From positions 62,001 to 126,000 of the forward strand of contig JAUWBD010000001.1 in NCBI GenBank assembly GCA_030605125.1: a stretch of 64,000 nucleotides of DNA. The letters are read 5' to 3'. Positions 28,059-35,957 of the stretch are shown in pieces. The position numbers were made by a program, and so were the translations under genes. Within the stretch, counting starts at the first letter, position 1; every line of letters starts with the position of its first letter. Under the pieces are notes generated by a model. The model had not been told where the DNA came from and did not search any database. It saw nothing but the letters and a program-made list of their open reading frames with translations. This DNA is from Verrucomicrobiota bacterium (lineage in GTDB: Bacteria; Verrucomicrobiota; Verrucomicrobiia; Opitutales; Opitutaceae).

Positions 28059-30749
28059 TCAGTCTTGGGCGCGGCGGAACTCGACCCGCTTGAGGATGCG
28101 CATCTGCACGAGGGTGAAGCCGATCAGGCAGGCGCCGACGATCCAGGCCATCGAGGTCGCCATGCTGAAGCGCAGGTTGTTGTAGGCCTCGATCCAGATC
28201 TTCATGCTCACGACCATCGTCGTCTCGCCCGGACCGCCGAAGGTGAGCAGGAAGATGTTCCCCATGTTCTGGAACGTCGCGATGAACGCGCCCAAAAAGT
28301 TGATGATGATGAGCGGCATCAACACCGGCAGGGTGATGTGGCGCAGCTTGGTGAAGATGCCGCCGCCATCGAGTTCGCAGGCCTCGTAGGTGTCCTCGGG
28401 CACGCTCTTGAGCGCCGCAAGGTAGATGAGGCAGCCCATGCCGGCGCTCGCCCAGGCTCCGGGCAGGATCACGCAGAGCATCGCGAGCGCGGGATCTTCC
28501 AGCCAGCCCTGCGGCGAGACGTTCACGCCCGGCAGGTAGTTGAGGATCGCGATCATCTGGTTGAACAGACCGTTGGGCCGCGGGTCGAACATCAGCTTCC
28601 AGAGGAGCGCGATCACGAGGCCGCTCGTCACCTGCGGCAGGAAAAACAGCGTGCGGAAGAAGATCTTCCCGCGCGGCACCTCGGAGAGCATGATCGCCAG
28701 GATGATCGGCGTGGTAAACGACAGGAGCATCGTCAGCGCCACGTAGTAAACCGTGCGGCCCATGCTCGCCCAAAAACCGCGGTCGAGCGCCAGCGCGATG
28801 AAGTTGTCGAGCCCCACAAACACGCTCTCGCCCGCCACGCGGTAGTTTTGAAACGCCATCACCAGTCCGCGGAAGAGCGGGTAGTAGCCCCACAGGCCGA
28901 TGAGCAGCAGCGCCGGCAGGAGCAGCAGCCAGGGCAGAAAACGGTTGTCCACCATGCCGCTCGCCGCGGGCATGCCACGACGCTGGAAGAGCGAGCGGAT
29001 GATCATCACGAGCATGCCGGCCATGGCCGCGCACACGACCGCGAAGATCACCCTCGCCAGCGGGCGGTGCTCGTCGAGCTCGGCGCGGGGCCGGGCGAAC
29101 ATCACGCCGGAGTTGGCCTTGCGGTTGATCATCGAGAGCGCCGCCCCGTAGTCGAAGGGCTCGCCGCTCTGCGCCAGCACGAGGCTGAGCATCTCGCGAT
29201 TCAAAGAGCCGTCCATCGTCGCCCAAAATCCCTCGTAGGGCTCGGTGAAGCTGACGATCTCGCCGGAATCGATCCGCCGATACACATCCCGCAGCGAGCC
29301 CGGGATGCTCTCGATGTAGTCCTGATGCCCGAGGCGCTCGAGCATGCGCGGGTGCACGAAGCGGGCGAGGCCATACACGACCATCCGCTCCGCCACCGCC
29401 TCGCGCGCCACGCTGTCCGTCACGCCGGTGAGCACCTTCCACACCTTGTCGCGCTCGGCCTTGGGACGCTCGCCGACATTGACCGCCATGGTCGCGAAGT
29501 GCCGCTGCACCTGCACCACCGGACGATGCTCCTCGCTCGCCGCGGGAAAAGGGAACCAGCTCAGGAGATCGGGGTTAACGCCGGAGGTGTTGCCGGTGTT
29601 GAGCAAGTCGGTGACGAACCAGGTAATCATCGCCACCTCGCCGCGCCCGAGCAGTTGCAACGGATCGGTCTCGCGAGAGCCGAGGTGCGCGCGCGCCACG
29701 CCCTGATTTACCTGCGCGGGCGAAAACGTGATCCGACGCCCGTCCACCACCACCGCGCCGGCCGCGAGGGCCTCGGCGTCGAGCGGGATAGGTTCACCGG
29801 TCTCCGGATCCAAGATCCAACGCCCCCAGCGCAAACGATGGAAAAACGCGGTCGCGGCCAAGCCGGCGGGGGAATCGAAATCAGCGCGAAACTCGACCGG
29901 CGCCTGGGAAAGATCGGTGCCGTCCTCCAGCTTCAGCACCCGCGCGTCGGGCGGAAACACATGCTGCAAGCCGGTGCGCGGATCGGTGCGCACCTGCACG
30001 ATCGGTTCGCCGCCCGCCGCCTTCACCCAGGGCAGCCAAGTGAAGCCGTGGGGGAGCAAGGTCAGCGCGCGCTGGCCGGGATTGTGCAAGCGCCCCGCCA
30101 CCGGCGCGCCGGGATTGGTGAGGATCATGCACCAACGATAAAACTCCTCCCACGTGCGGGGCGGATTGTCGGGATCAAGCCCCGCGTTCCGAATCAGGTC
30201 GGTGCGTATGATGACGCCGAGCATCGACTCGCCGGCCTGAGGCAGGCCGTAGATTTTGCCGTCCTTGGTCGCGACCTGGCGCCAAAGCGCGGGCACCTCC
30301 GCCCACCCTTCCCAACGCGCCTCCTCCGGGCTCACCTGCCCGTCGCCGTCCGTGTCCTCGCCGATCCACTCGTTTAGCGGATGAAGAAACCCCTGCCCCA
30401 CGTCGTTTCGGATGACGTGAAACCATGAGTCCATGATGTCGGGCGAGGTCTGGCCCGCGATCGACATGATGAGCGTGGACCGTCCGCCTCCGCCCGGCAG
30501 CGCCAGGCCGCTCCACATCTGGATGGAGAGATTCGGATCGTCCTTCATCATCTGCACCAGATGCGGAGTGGCCTCCGGCTGGTTGGGATCGTAGAAGCGC
30601 GACACCACCGAGACCTTCACCGGGCCGGGAGTCTCCTTCGCGGCCTGCGCCGGGGCACAGAGAAGCGCGACCAGTGCGAAAAGCGTCCACGCGGTGCGAA
30701 GAAAGGAAAAGCTGTGCGAACGGTGATCGGGTTCGGGCGGGGCGCTCAT
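28059..30749 (-). CDS. Sugar-binding protein fused to MalF-type permease
   Basis: 896 aa from ATG 30749. The signal sequence (SFLRTAWTLFALVALLCAPA) leads into a periplasmic extracellular solute-binding domain (about 40-560; family 1-like, with an EF-hand-like loop DTDGDGQVSPEE near 135). A transmembrane link (RVIFAVVCAAMAGMLVMII, about 585) joins it to a complete MalF-type permease (NRFLPWLLLLPALLLIGLWG onward) with the EAA loop EACELDGGGIFTKLRHITLP. In most importers these are two proteins. An upstream ATG at 30812 is possible, but its leader is not signal-like. First importer gene, followed by the second permease after 9 bp. Confidence 0.85.
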   Translation of the reverse strand: MSAPPEPDHRSHSFSFLRTAWTLFALVALLCAPAQAAKETPGPVKVSVVSRFYDPNQPEATPHLVQMMKDDPNLSIQMWSGLALPGGGGRSTLIMSIAGQTSPDIMDSWFHVIRNDVGQGFLHPLNEWIGEDTDGDGQVSPEEARWEGWAEVPALWRQVATKDGKIYGLPQAGESMLGVIIRTDLIRNAGLDPDNPPRTWEEFYRWCMILTNPGAPVAGRLHNPGQRALTLLPHGFTWLPWVKAAGGEPIVQVRTDPRTGLQHVFPPDARVLKLEDGTDLSQAPVEFRADFDSPAGLAATAFFHRLRWGRWILDPETGEPIPLDAEALAAGAVVVDGRRITFSPAQVNQGVARAHLGSRETDPLQLLGRGEVAMITWFVTDLLNTGNTSGVNPDLLSWFPFPAASEEHRPVVQVQRHFATMAVNVGERPKAERDKVWKVLTGVTDSVAREAVAERMVVYGLARFVHPRMLERLGHQDYIESIPGSLRDVYRRIDSGEIVSFTEPYEGFWATMDGSLNREMLSLVLAQSGEPFDYGAALSMINRKANSGVMFARPRAELDEHRPLARVIFAVVCAAMAGMLVMIIRSLFQRRGMPAASGMVDNRFLPWLLLLPALLLIGLWGYYPLFRGLVMAFQNYRVAGESVFVGLDNFIALALDRGFWASMGRTVYYVALTMLLSFTTPIILAIMLSEVPRGKIFFRTLFFLPQVTSGLVIALLWKLMFDPRPNGLFNQMIAILNYLPGVNVSPQGWLEDPALAMLCVILPGAWASAGMGCLIYLAALKSVPEDTYEACELDGGGIFTKLRHITLPVLMPLIIINFLGAFIATFQNMGNIFLLTFGGPGETTMVVSMKIWIEAYNNLRFSMATSMAWIVGACLIGFTLVQMRILKRVEFRRAQD

Positions 30750-31081
30750 CGGGGTCGCCGACCAGAGCATCGGGCCACTACCCGACGCGACCGGAACACA
30801 TAACATACTCATGAACTTTGGAGCGGGGCGGGAGTTCGCCACAGCGCAGTGTCCGAACGCTGATTCTTGGCCAAAAAAAGCTCCTCGGCGATAGGTGTGT
30901 CCGGGAAATAAACCCGTGGAGCGCCAGAGGAGAGACTCGCTCGGCCAAGGCGACCGAGGCGGAGGTGGACCAGCGGTCCATGCCGTCGAGGGCAACGCCG
31001 GCCCGGCATGACGGGTTTATTTACCAGACACACCCCAAGGGAGGAGCCCTCGGCAATACCAGGCCACGCCAAACCCGCGCG
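30750..31081. other. 332-bp intergenic region holding a structured repeat
   Basis: No gene is supportable here; the small ORFs on both strands are shadows. It holds the inverted-repeat element (30880-31047) and, on the minus strand about 50 bp before the importer start, an AT-rich TATGTTATG stretch (about 30798-30806) that could serve as -10. No convincing -35 box is visible. Confidence 0.5.
30880..31047. repeat. Inverted-repeat element with internal hairpins (MITE/REP-doublet-like or structured RNA)
   Basis: The 24-bp arms 30894-30917 and 31011-31034 match as inverted repeats except at two positions; the core of each arm is AAATAAACCCGT and its outer end GGTGTGTC. A further 7-bp pair (GCTCCTC/GAGGAGC) lies 6-7 bp outside. 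Inside the 93-bp centre are three small hairpins: CTCGG...CCGAG, TGGACC-AGC-GGTCCA and TGCCG...CGGCA. Whether it acts as DNA (mobile element) or RNA (terminator/leader) cannot be told from one copy. Confidence 0.7.
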
Positions 31082-32467
31082 TCAGGTGTAGTGCAACTGC
31101 GCCGTCGCCACGCAATCGGCCGACGCCACCACCCGCACCCAGTGCGCGCTGAACCCGTCGGAAAACACGTGCGGCGCGTAGCCTTTGGCCGGCACCTCGA
31201 CTCGTTGATACGCGCTCCATTCCCCGCAGCCGAGGAAGTCCACCTCGATGGTGAACGTCACCGGCTGTTCGGCCTCGTGCGTGAGATGAATGACCTTCTT
31301 GTCAAAACCGGTCATGAGATACGGATCGGAAGGCTCGCCGGCCTTGACCGCGTCTTTCCACCATGGGCCGCCCCACCCCTTCGGCTTGCCGAGGTTCCAG
31401 AGGTCGTCGGTGCGGCCGAACCACAGGCCCGAGCTCGGCTCGGCGGCCTGCAGGTTGCCGCCGCCTTCGTGCGAGGTGTTGTCGGCGCCGATGACGAGCA
31501 TGCCGTTCCAGTTGCAAAAATCGCCATGCACCCAGAGGTGCGTCGAAATCGGGCGGATGCCCCAGACGCGTCCGCCGAACGCCCACGGCGAGAGTTCGTA
31601 GAACATGCCGTGATGGTCCATCAGCAGGCGCTCGTGCTCGATCGAGCGGATGCGCGGCCACTCGGTCTGCCACTTGTGGTCCCAGCAATTCGACGCCTTG
31701 GGCAGGCGATAGGTCGTCCATTTTTTGTCGGCGTCGGTGTAAACCTTGAGGATCGCCGAGGCGCGGTCCCAGCCGTTGGCGAAGATCGTCTTACCGAAAT
31801 AGTTCAGTCCGTTCACGCCAACGAAGGGCTTGTTCTCGATCGAGGCCCACTTCGCGCCGTCATACTCGGCCAGGTTGCCCTCGGCGGTTTTGCCGAGGAA
31901 GTCGGACTCGGAGTAATCGTTGTTCACCACGACCAGACGCCCGTGCGCCTGGTAGCAATCCTTGAAGTGGCAGCTCCCCTCGCCCGGCGTGCCGAGCTCT
32001 TTTTGCAGGTCGAAGAGGTGCTTTGTCTCCAACGTGTGGACGTTGAGCTCGAACAGCTCGCCTTCCATGCCGAGCATATAGACGAGGTTTCGGGGATCGG
32101 TCAGGTGACGCGCCGTGCCGCACAGGCGGATGTCCACGAGCTCCGCGACGGTGCGCACGTTGTGCTTTGTATCCACCAAGTGGGGACCGATGATGAGCTG
32201 GCTCGACTCATCGTGCACAAAGCGGTTGGCATAGGTGCCGTCCACGCCCGCCGGATGGCGCGTCATGGAAAAATCCGGCTCGATCACGCGCAGGCCCGTG
32301 CCCGTGCCGGTGTGGCGGCGGTGCGAGTTGTAGTTGAGCACGTAGAGCTTGCCGAGCCAGGGCATCAGGCAGCCCACGCCGATCTCGCTGCGCGGCGGGC
32401 CGAAGTCGGCGACCTGGGCGAGCGACGGAACGACACCGGAGAAATTCAGGGGAAGGTTTGGATTCAT
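31082..32467 (-). CDS. Cytosolic beta-propeller-like protein of unknown function
   Basis: 461 aa without signal peptide (MNPNLPLNFSGVVPSLAQVA). The sequence is a succession of beta-strands with Trp, His and Gly pairs (VLNYNSHRRHTGTGTG, LMDHHGMFYELSPWAFGG, GLWFGRTDDLWNLGKP), which suggests a propeller. I recognise no catalytic family. It is the first gene of the minus-strand unit that continues, after the structured element, into the ABC importer. It lies divergent from a LacI regulator with an operator-like palindrome between them, so a role in the same sugar pathway (lyase, epimerase or sensor) is inferred only from position. Confidence 0.6.
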   Translation of the reverse strand: MNPNLPLNFSGVVPSLAQVADFGPPRSEIGVGCLMPWLGKLYVLNYNSHRRHTGTGTGLRVIEPDFSMTRHPAGVDGTYANRFVHDESSQLIIGPHLVDTKHNVRTVAELVDIRLCGTARHLTDPRNLVYMLGMEGELFELNVHTLETKHLFDLQKELGTPGEGSCHFKDCYQAHGRLVVVNNDYSESDFLGKTAEGNLAEYDGAKWASIENKPFVGVNGLNYFGKTIFANGWDRASAILKVYTDADKKWTTYRLPKASNCWDHKWQTEWPRIRSIEHERLLMDHHGMFYELSPWAFGGRVWGIRPISTHLWVHGDFCNWNGMLVIGADNTSHEGGGNLQAAEPSSGLWFGRTDDLWNLGKPKGWGGPWWKDAVKAGEPSDPYLMTGFDKKVIHLTHEAEQPVTFTIEVDFLGCGEWSAYQRVEVPAKGYAPHVFSDGFSAHWVRVVASADCVATAQLHYT

Positions 32468-32514
32468 CGCCGGAGATGCTGCGCGCAGGCGCGACCTTGC
32501 TGAAGCGGGACGAC

Positions 32515-32530
32515 ATGTTCACGTTAACAT
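32515..32530. promoter_or_regulatory. LacI-type operator-like palindrome
   Basis: ATGTTCACGTTAACAT is a 16-bp imperfect palindrome with a central CG, the usual shape of LacI/GalR operators. It ends 9 bp before the LacI start codon and lies 48 bp upstream of the divergent propeller gene, so it could control both. Confidence 0.6.
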
Positions 32531-32539
32531 TCTCGCCTC

Positions 32540-33514
32540 ATGAACCGCCCCACCCTGCACGACGTCGCCCGCGAGGCCGACGTGAGCCACATGACGGTCT
32601 CGCGCGTGCTGCACGGCGTGCGCGCCGTGCGCCCGGGCACGGCGGACCGTGTGCGCGCCGCCGTCGAAAAACTCGGCTACCGCCCCGACCCCGCGCTCTC
32701 CGCGCTCGCCGCCTACCGGACGAAGGGCGGCGGCCGGGGCACGGGCGGCACGGTTGCCTTCATCGACTGCGACGGCACCGAGCACAGCCGGAGCGTGTTC
32801 GCGGGGGCGCGCGCCGAGGCGTCGTTGCTCGGCTACGCCTGCGAAGCCATCCGTCTGCCATCGGGCAAACGCGCGCAAACGCGATTGTCCCGCGTGCTTT
32901 TTCATCGCGGGGTGCCGGGGCTGCTCTTCGGCCCGTCGGAAATGCGGCAGGAATTCACCGGCTGGGACTGGGCGCGCTTCGCCGCGGTCTCGCTCGGCGC
33001 GCTCTGCCACCGGCCGGCGATGCACGCGGTGTCGCCGGACTACTTTCACGGCGCGGCCAGCGCCTGCGAGCGGTTGTTTGAGACGGGACGAAAACGCATC
33101 GCGTTGATCGTCGATTCGCATCTGCAAACCCGCACCGGCGACCTCTGGCTGGGCGGATACGCCGCCGGCGTGCTCGCGCGTCACGCCCCCCTGGTGTGCC
33201 CTGATCCCATCATGCGCAAACACGCGGCGCTGCTCGCCTGGCTCCAAAAAAACAAAATCGACGGCGTCCTCACGATCCACGGTGAACTGGCGTCGTTGCT
33301 CGGCAAAATCGGCATGACCGCGGCCTACCTGAACCAGGAGGGCGAAGGCCTGCCGTTCGCGCACTACCATCTCCCGCGAGCCGACATCGGCCGCGAAGGC
33401 GTGCGCCTGCTGCATCACGCGCTGCTCCGCCGCGAATTCGGCCTGCCCGCCGAGCCCAAGCACGTGGCGCTGCGCGGCGTGTGGCAAACGGACGCGTCAT
33501 CCGTGTCTCCGTGA
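32540..33514 (+). CDS. LacI-family transcriptional regulator
   Basis: 324 aa. N-terminal LacI HTH and hinge (TLHDVAREADVSHMTVSRVL, about 5-24; then VRAAVEKLGYRPDPALSALA), followed by a periplasmic-binding-protein-like effector domain (about 65-320). Likely responds to a sugar released in this locus. Divergent from the propeller/ABC operon, with a palindromic operator candidate in between, so autoregulation and control of that operon are probable. Slightly short compared with the usual 330-350 residues. Confidence 0.9.
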   Translation: MNRPTLHDVAREADVSHMTVSRVLHGVRAVRPGTADRVRAAVEKLGYRPDPALSALAAYRTKGGGRGTGGTVAFIDCDGTEHSRSVFAGARAEASLLGYACEAIRLPSGKRAQTRLSRVLFHRGVPGLLFGPSEMRQEFTGWDWARFAAVSLGALCHRPAMHAVSPDYFHGAASACERLFETGRKRIALIVDSHLQTRTGDLWLGGYAAGVLARHAPLVCPDPIMRKHAALLAWLQKNKIDGVLTIHGELASLLGKIGMTAAYLNQEGEGLPFAHYHLPRADIGREGVRLLHHALLRREFGLPAEPKHVALRGVWQTDASSVSP

Positions 33515-33653
33515 ACACTTCGGCGGGTTTGGCCGCCGTTTTGCGCCTTGGCCGGCACGGCTTCACGCCATCCGTCGCCGCGCTTCGCCGCGCCGCCGGG
33601 CACCCTTGTCGTCGCCGCATCCTGCTGCTTTCATATGTGGCTTAATTTCACTA

Positions 33654-34406
33654 ATGGAAATGACTTTGCCCGTTACCGCCGTTCCCGCCCTGGCCCGCGG
33701 ACTTGCCGCCATGCGCCTGCTCTCCGCCGAGGGCCCGCTTGCGATGGAGGCGGTCGCTTCCCGTCTTTCACTACCCCGCAGTTCCGCCTTCCGGCTGCTC
33801 GAAACCCTCCGCACCCTCGGCTACGCCGAACGCGATCCCGCCCGCCGCTACCGGCTGATCTGGAGTTTCCAGCCCGGCGAAGGCGTCGCCGCCGCGTTCT
33901 CAGCCCGGCTGGATTCTTGCATGGAGCGCCTCGCCGACTCCCTCGGCGTCACCCTCGAATGGTATGAAGCCTCGGAGCGCGGCCTCGAGCTGCGCCGCCA
34001 GCGGCTGCCCGTGCGCGGCGAGGTGCGCGTCGCGGCCCGCCCCGGCTTCGTCCGCGAGTGGAACACCCAGCTCGACGCCGTCGCCCGCCTCGGCCACGCC
34101 TTTTCTCCCAAAGCCCCCGTGCTTCGATCCGGCCTCGTTGCCTACACCCGCGACGGCCGCCTCTCCAAAATTCCGCTGCGCGAGGCCCGCGCGCTCGTCG
34201 CCTCCGCGCGCAAATCCCGCTCCGCCACCGACGTGCCCTTCAACCAGAACGGCGTCCGGCGCTGCGGCTCCGTGGTGCTGCTCCCCGGCGACGTGTCCGC
34301 CGGTTTTCTCGTCGCCGCGGCCTCGATCACCTTCGACCCCGACGCCCCCGCGCCCGCCCGCCTCGCCGCCGCCCTCCGCGAGGCCTGCGGCGCCCTTTCA
34401 ACCTGA
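33654..34406 (+). CDS. IclR-family transcriptional regulator
   Basis: 250 aa from ATG 33654; the track's TTG start at 33606 adds an unlikely leader. The N-terminal winged helix is clear: ARGLAAMRLLSAEGPLAMEAVASRLSLPRSSAFRLLETL (about 10-48), then YAERDPARRYRL. The C-terminal effector half is short and diverged compared with typical IclR proteins. Its stop lies 9 bp before the sulfatase start, so regulator and sulfatase are probably cotranscribed. Confidence 0.75.
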   Translation: MEMTLPVTAVPALARGLAAMRLLSAEGPLAMEAVASRLSLPRSSAFRLLETLRTLGYAERDPARRYRLIWSFQPGEGVAAAFSARLDSCMERLADSLGVTLEWYEASERGLELRRQRLPVRGEVRVAARPGFVREWNTQLDAVARLGHAFSPKAPVLRSGLVAYTRDGRLSKIPLREARALVASARKSRSATDVPFNQNGVRRCGSVVLLPGDVSAGFLVAAASITFDPDAPAPARLAAALREACGALST

Positions 34407-34415
34407 CCCGCCGCC

Positions 34416-35957
34416 ATGCGCATCCTCTACCTCGATCTCGACTCCTGTCGCCCCGACCACCTCGGCTGCTACGGTTATCACCGCGACACCTCGCCCCACA
34501 TCGACGTCATCGCCCGCCAGGCGATGATCTTTCACAACTGCCACACGTCCGACGCGCCCTGCCTGCCCTCGCGCACCGCGCTCTACTCCGGTCGCTTCGG
34601 CATCCAGAGCGGCGTCGTCGGTCACGGCGGCACCGCCGCCAACCCCAAGATCGAGGGATCGTCGCGCGATTTCTCCGACTCCTTCGTCAACCAGGGCCTC
34701 GCCCGCCAGCTCCAGAAGCTCGGCTACCACACCGCGATGATCTCGCCCTTCGGCCAGCGCCACGGCGCGCACTGGTTCTACGCCGGCTTCAACGAGGTCC
34801 ACAACTCCGGCGGCGGCGGCATGGAATCCGCCGAAGAGGTCTGGCCCTCCATCGCCTCCTGGCTCGATCGGCGCGGAGCCGATGACCACTGGTTTCTCCA
34901 CGTCAACTTCTGGGGCATCCACGCCCCCTACCGCGTGCCCGCCGACTACGGCGAACCCTTCGCCGACGCTCCCCTGCCCCCCTGGCTCGAAACCGACGCC
35001 GAGGCCGTCCTCGCCCGCCACAACCGCCTCACCGGTCCGCACTCGTCGCTCGACTTCGACATGTATGACGACCGCCCGCACCCCGACTATCCGCGCTACC
35101 CCGACAGCGTCCGCACCCGCGCCGACCTGCGCCGCGTGTTCAACGGCTACGACACCGGCATCCGCTACGTGGACGACCACATCGGCCGCATCGTCGCCAG
35201 GCTCAAGGCCGCCGGCATCTATGACGACACCGCGATCATCATCTCCGCCGACCACGGCGAAAACCTCGGCGAACTCGGCATCTACAGCGAACACGGCACC
35301 GCCGACTCCGCCACCTGCCGGATTCCCCTCATTATCAAGTGGCCCGGAGGCGCCGCCGGCGTGAATTCAAAACTCCACTACAACGTGGACCTCGCCCCCA
35401 CGCTCATGGACCTCCTCGGCGGCGAAAAACAACCGCTCTGGGACGGCGCCAGCTACGCCCCCGCCGTGCTCACCGGCGCCGACGTCGGTCGCGACGAGGT
35501 CGTCGTCAGCCAGTGCGCCCACGTCTGCCAGCGCTCCGTCCGCTGGGAAAACTGGCTCTACCTGCGCACCTACCACGACGGCTTCCACCTCTTCCCGCAG
35601 GAGATGCTCTACGACCTCGAAGCCGATCCGCACGAGCAACACGACCTCGCCGCGCGACACCCCGAGCTTTGCCGCGAAGGCCAGTGGCGGCTCTCCCGCT
35701 GGCACGACGCGCAGATGCAACGCATGGCCCGCTCCGCCAGCGACGTCGTCGATCCGCTCTGGACCGTGGTGCGTGAGGGCGGCCCCTTCCACGCCCGCTC
35801 CACCCTCCCCGGCCAGCCCGGCGGACTCGAGGGCATCGCCCGCTACATCGCCCGCCTCGAAGCCACCGGCCGCGCCGACGGCGCCGCTCAACTCCGCGCC
35901 GCACACCTCGACCCCCTGAACCCCGTCCTCAAGGCAGCCACGCGTCCCGCGGCGTAA
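34416..35957 (+). CDS. Sulfatase (formylglycine type)
   Basis: 513 aa. Hydrolyses sulfate esters, probably on glycans. The signature CLPSR (Cys about 49, converted to formylglycine) sits in DAPCLPSRTALYSGR; N-terminal metal-binding acidic residues (DLDSCRPDHLG) and the later DHGENLGE motif are present. No signal peptide is visible, unusual for a polymer-active sulfatase and suggesting action on imported oligosaccharides, or a missed export route. Its last 29 bp overlap the end of the convergent sulfatase gene. No formylglycine-generating enzyme is in the window. Confidence 0.9.
   Translation: MRILYLDLDSCRPDHLGCYGYHRDTSPHIDVIARQAMIFHNCHTSDAPCLPSRTALYSGRFGIQSGVVGHGGTAANPKIEGSSRDFSDSFVNQGLARQLQKLGYHTAMISPFGQRHGAHWFYAGFNEVHNSGGGGMESAEEVWPSIASWLDRRGADDHWFLHVNFWGIHAPYRVPADYGEPFADAPLPPWLETDAEAVLARHNRLTGPHSSLDFDMYDDRPHPDYPRYPDSVRTRADLRRVFNGYDTGIRYVDDHIGRIVARLKAAGIYDDTAIIISADHGENLGELGIYSEHGTADSATCRIPLIIKWPGGAAGVNSKLHYNVDLAPTLMDLLGGEKQPLWDGASYAPAVLTGADVGRDEVVVSQCAHVCQRSVRWENWLYLRTYHDGFHLFPQEMLYDLEADPHEQHDLAARHPELCREGQWRLSRWHDAQMQRMARSASDVVDPLWTVVREGGPFHARSTLPGQPGGLEGIARYIARLEATGRADGAAQLRAAHLDPLNPVLKAATRPAA

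Noticed and set aside
27336-30377. 1013-aa plus-strand ORF
   Set aside because: Arg/His/Gly-rich shadow opposite the two permease genes, which carry clear ABC motifs.
30880-31047. Known riboswitch class
   Set aside because: The branched fold is suggestive, but I recognise no conserved aptamer core; I keep it only as an inverted-repeat element.
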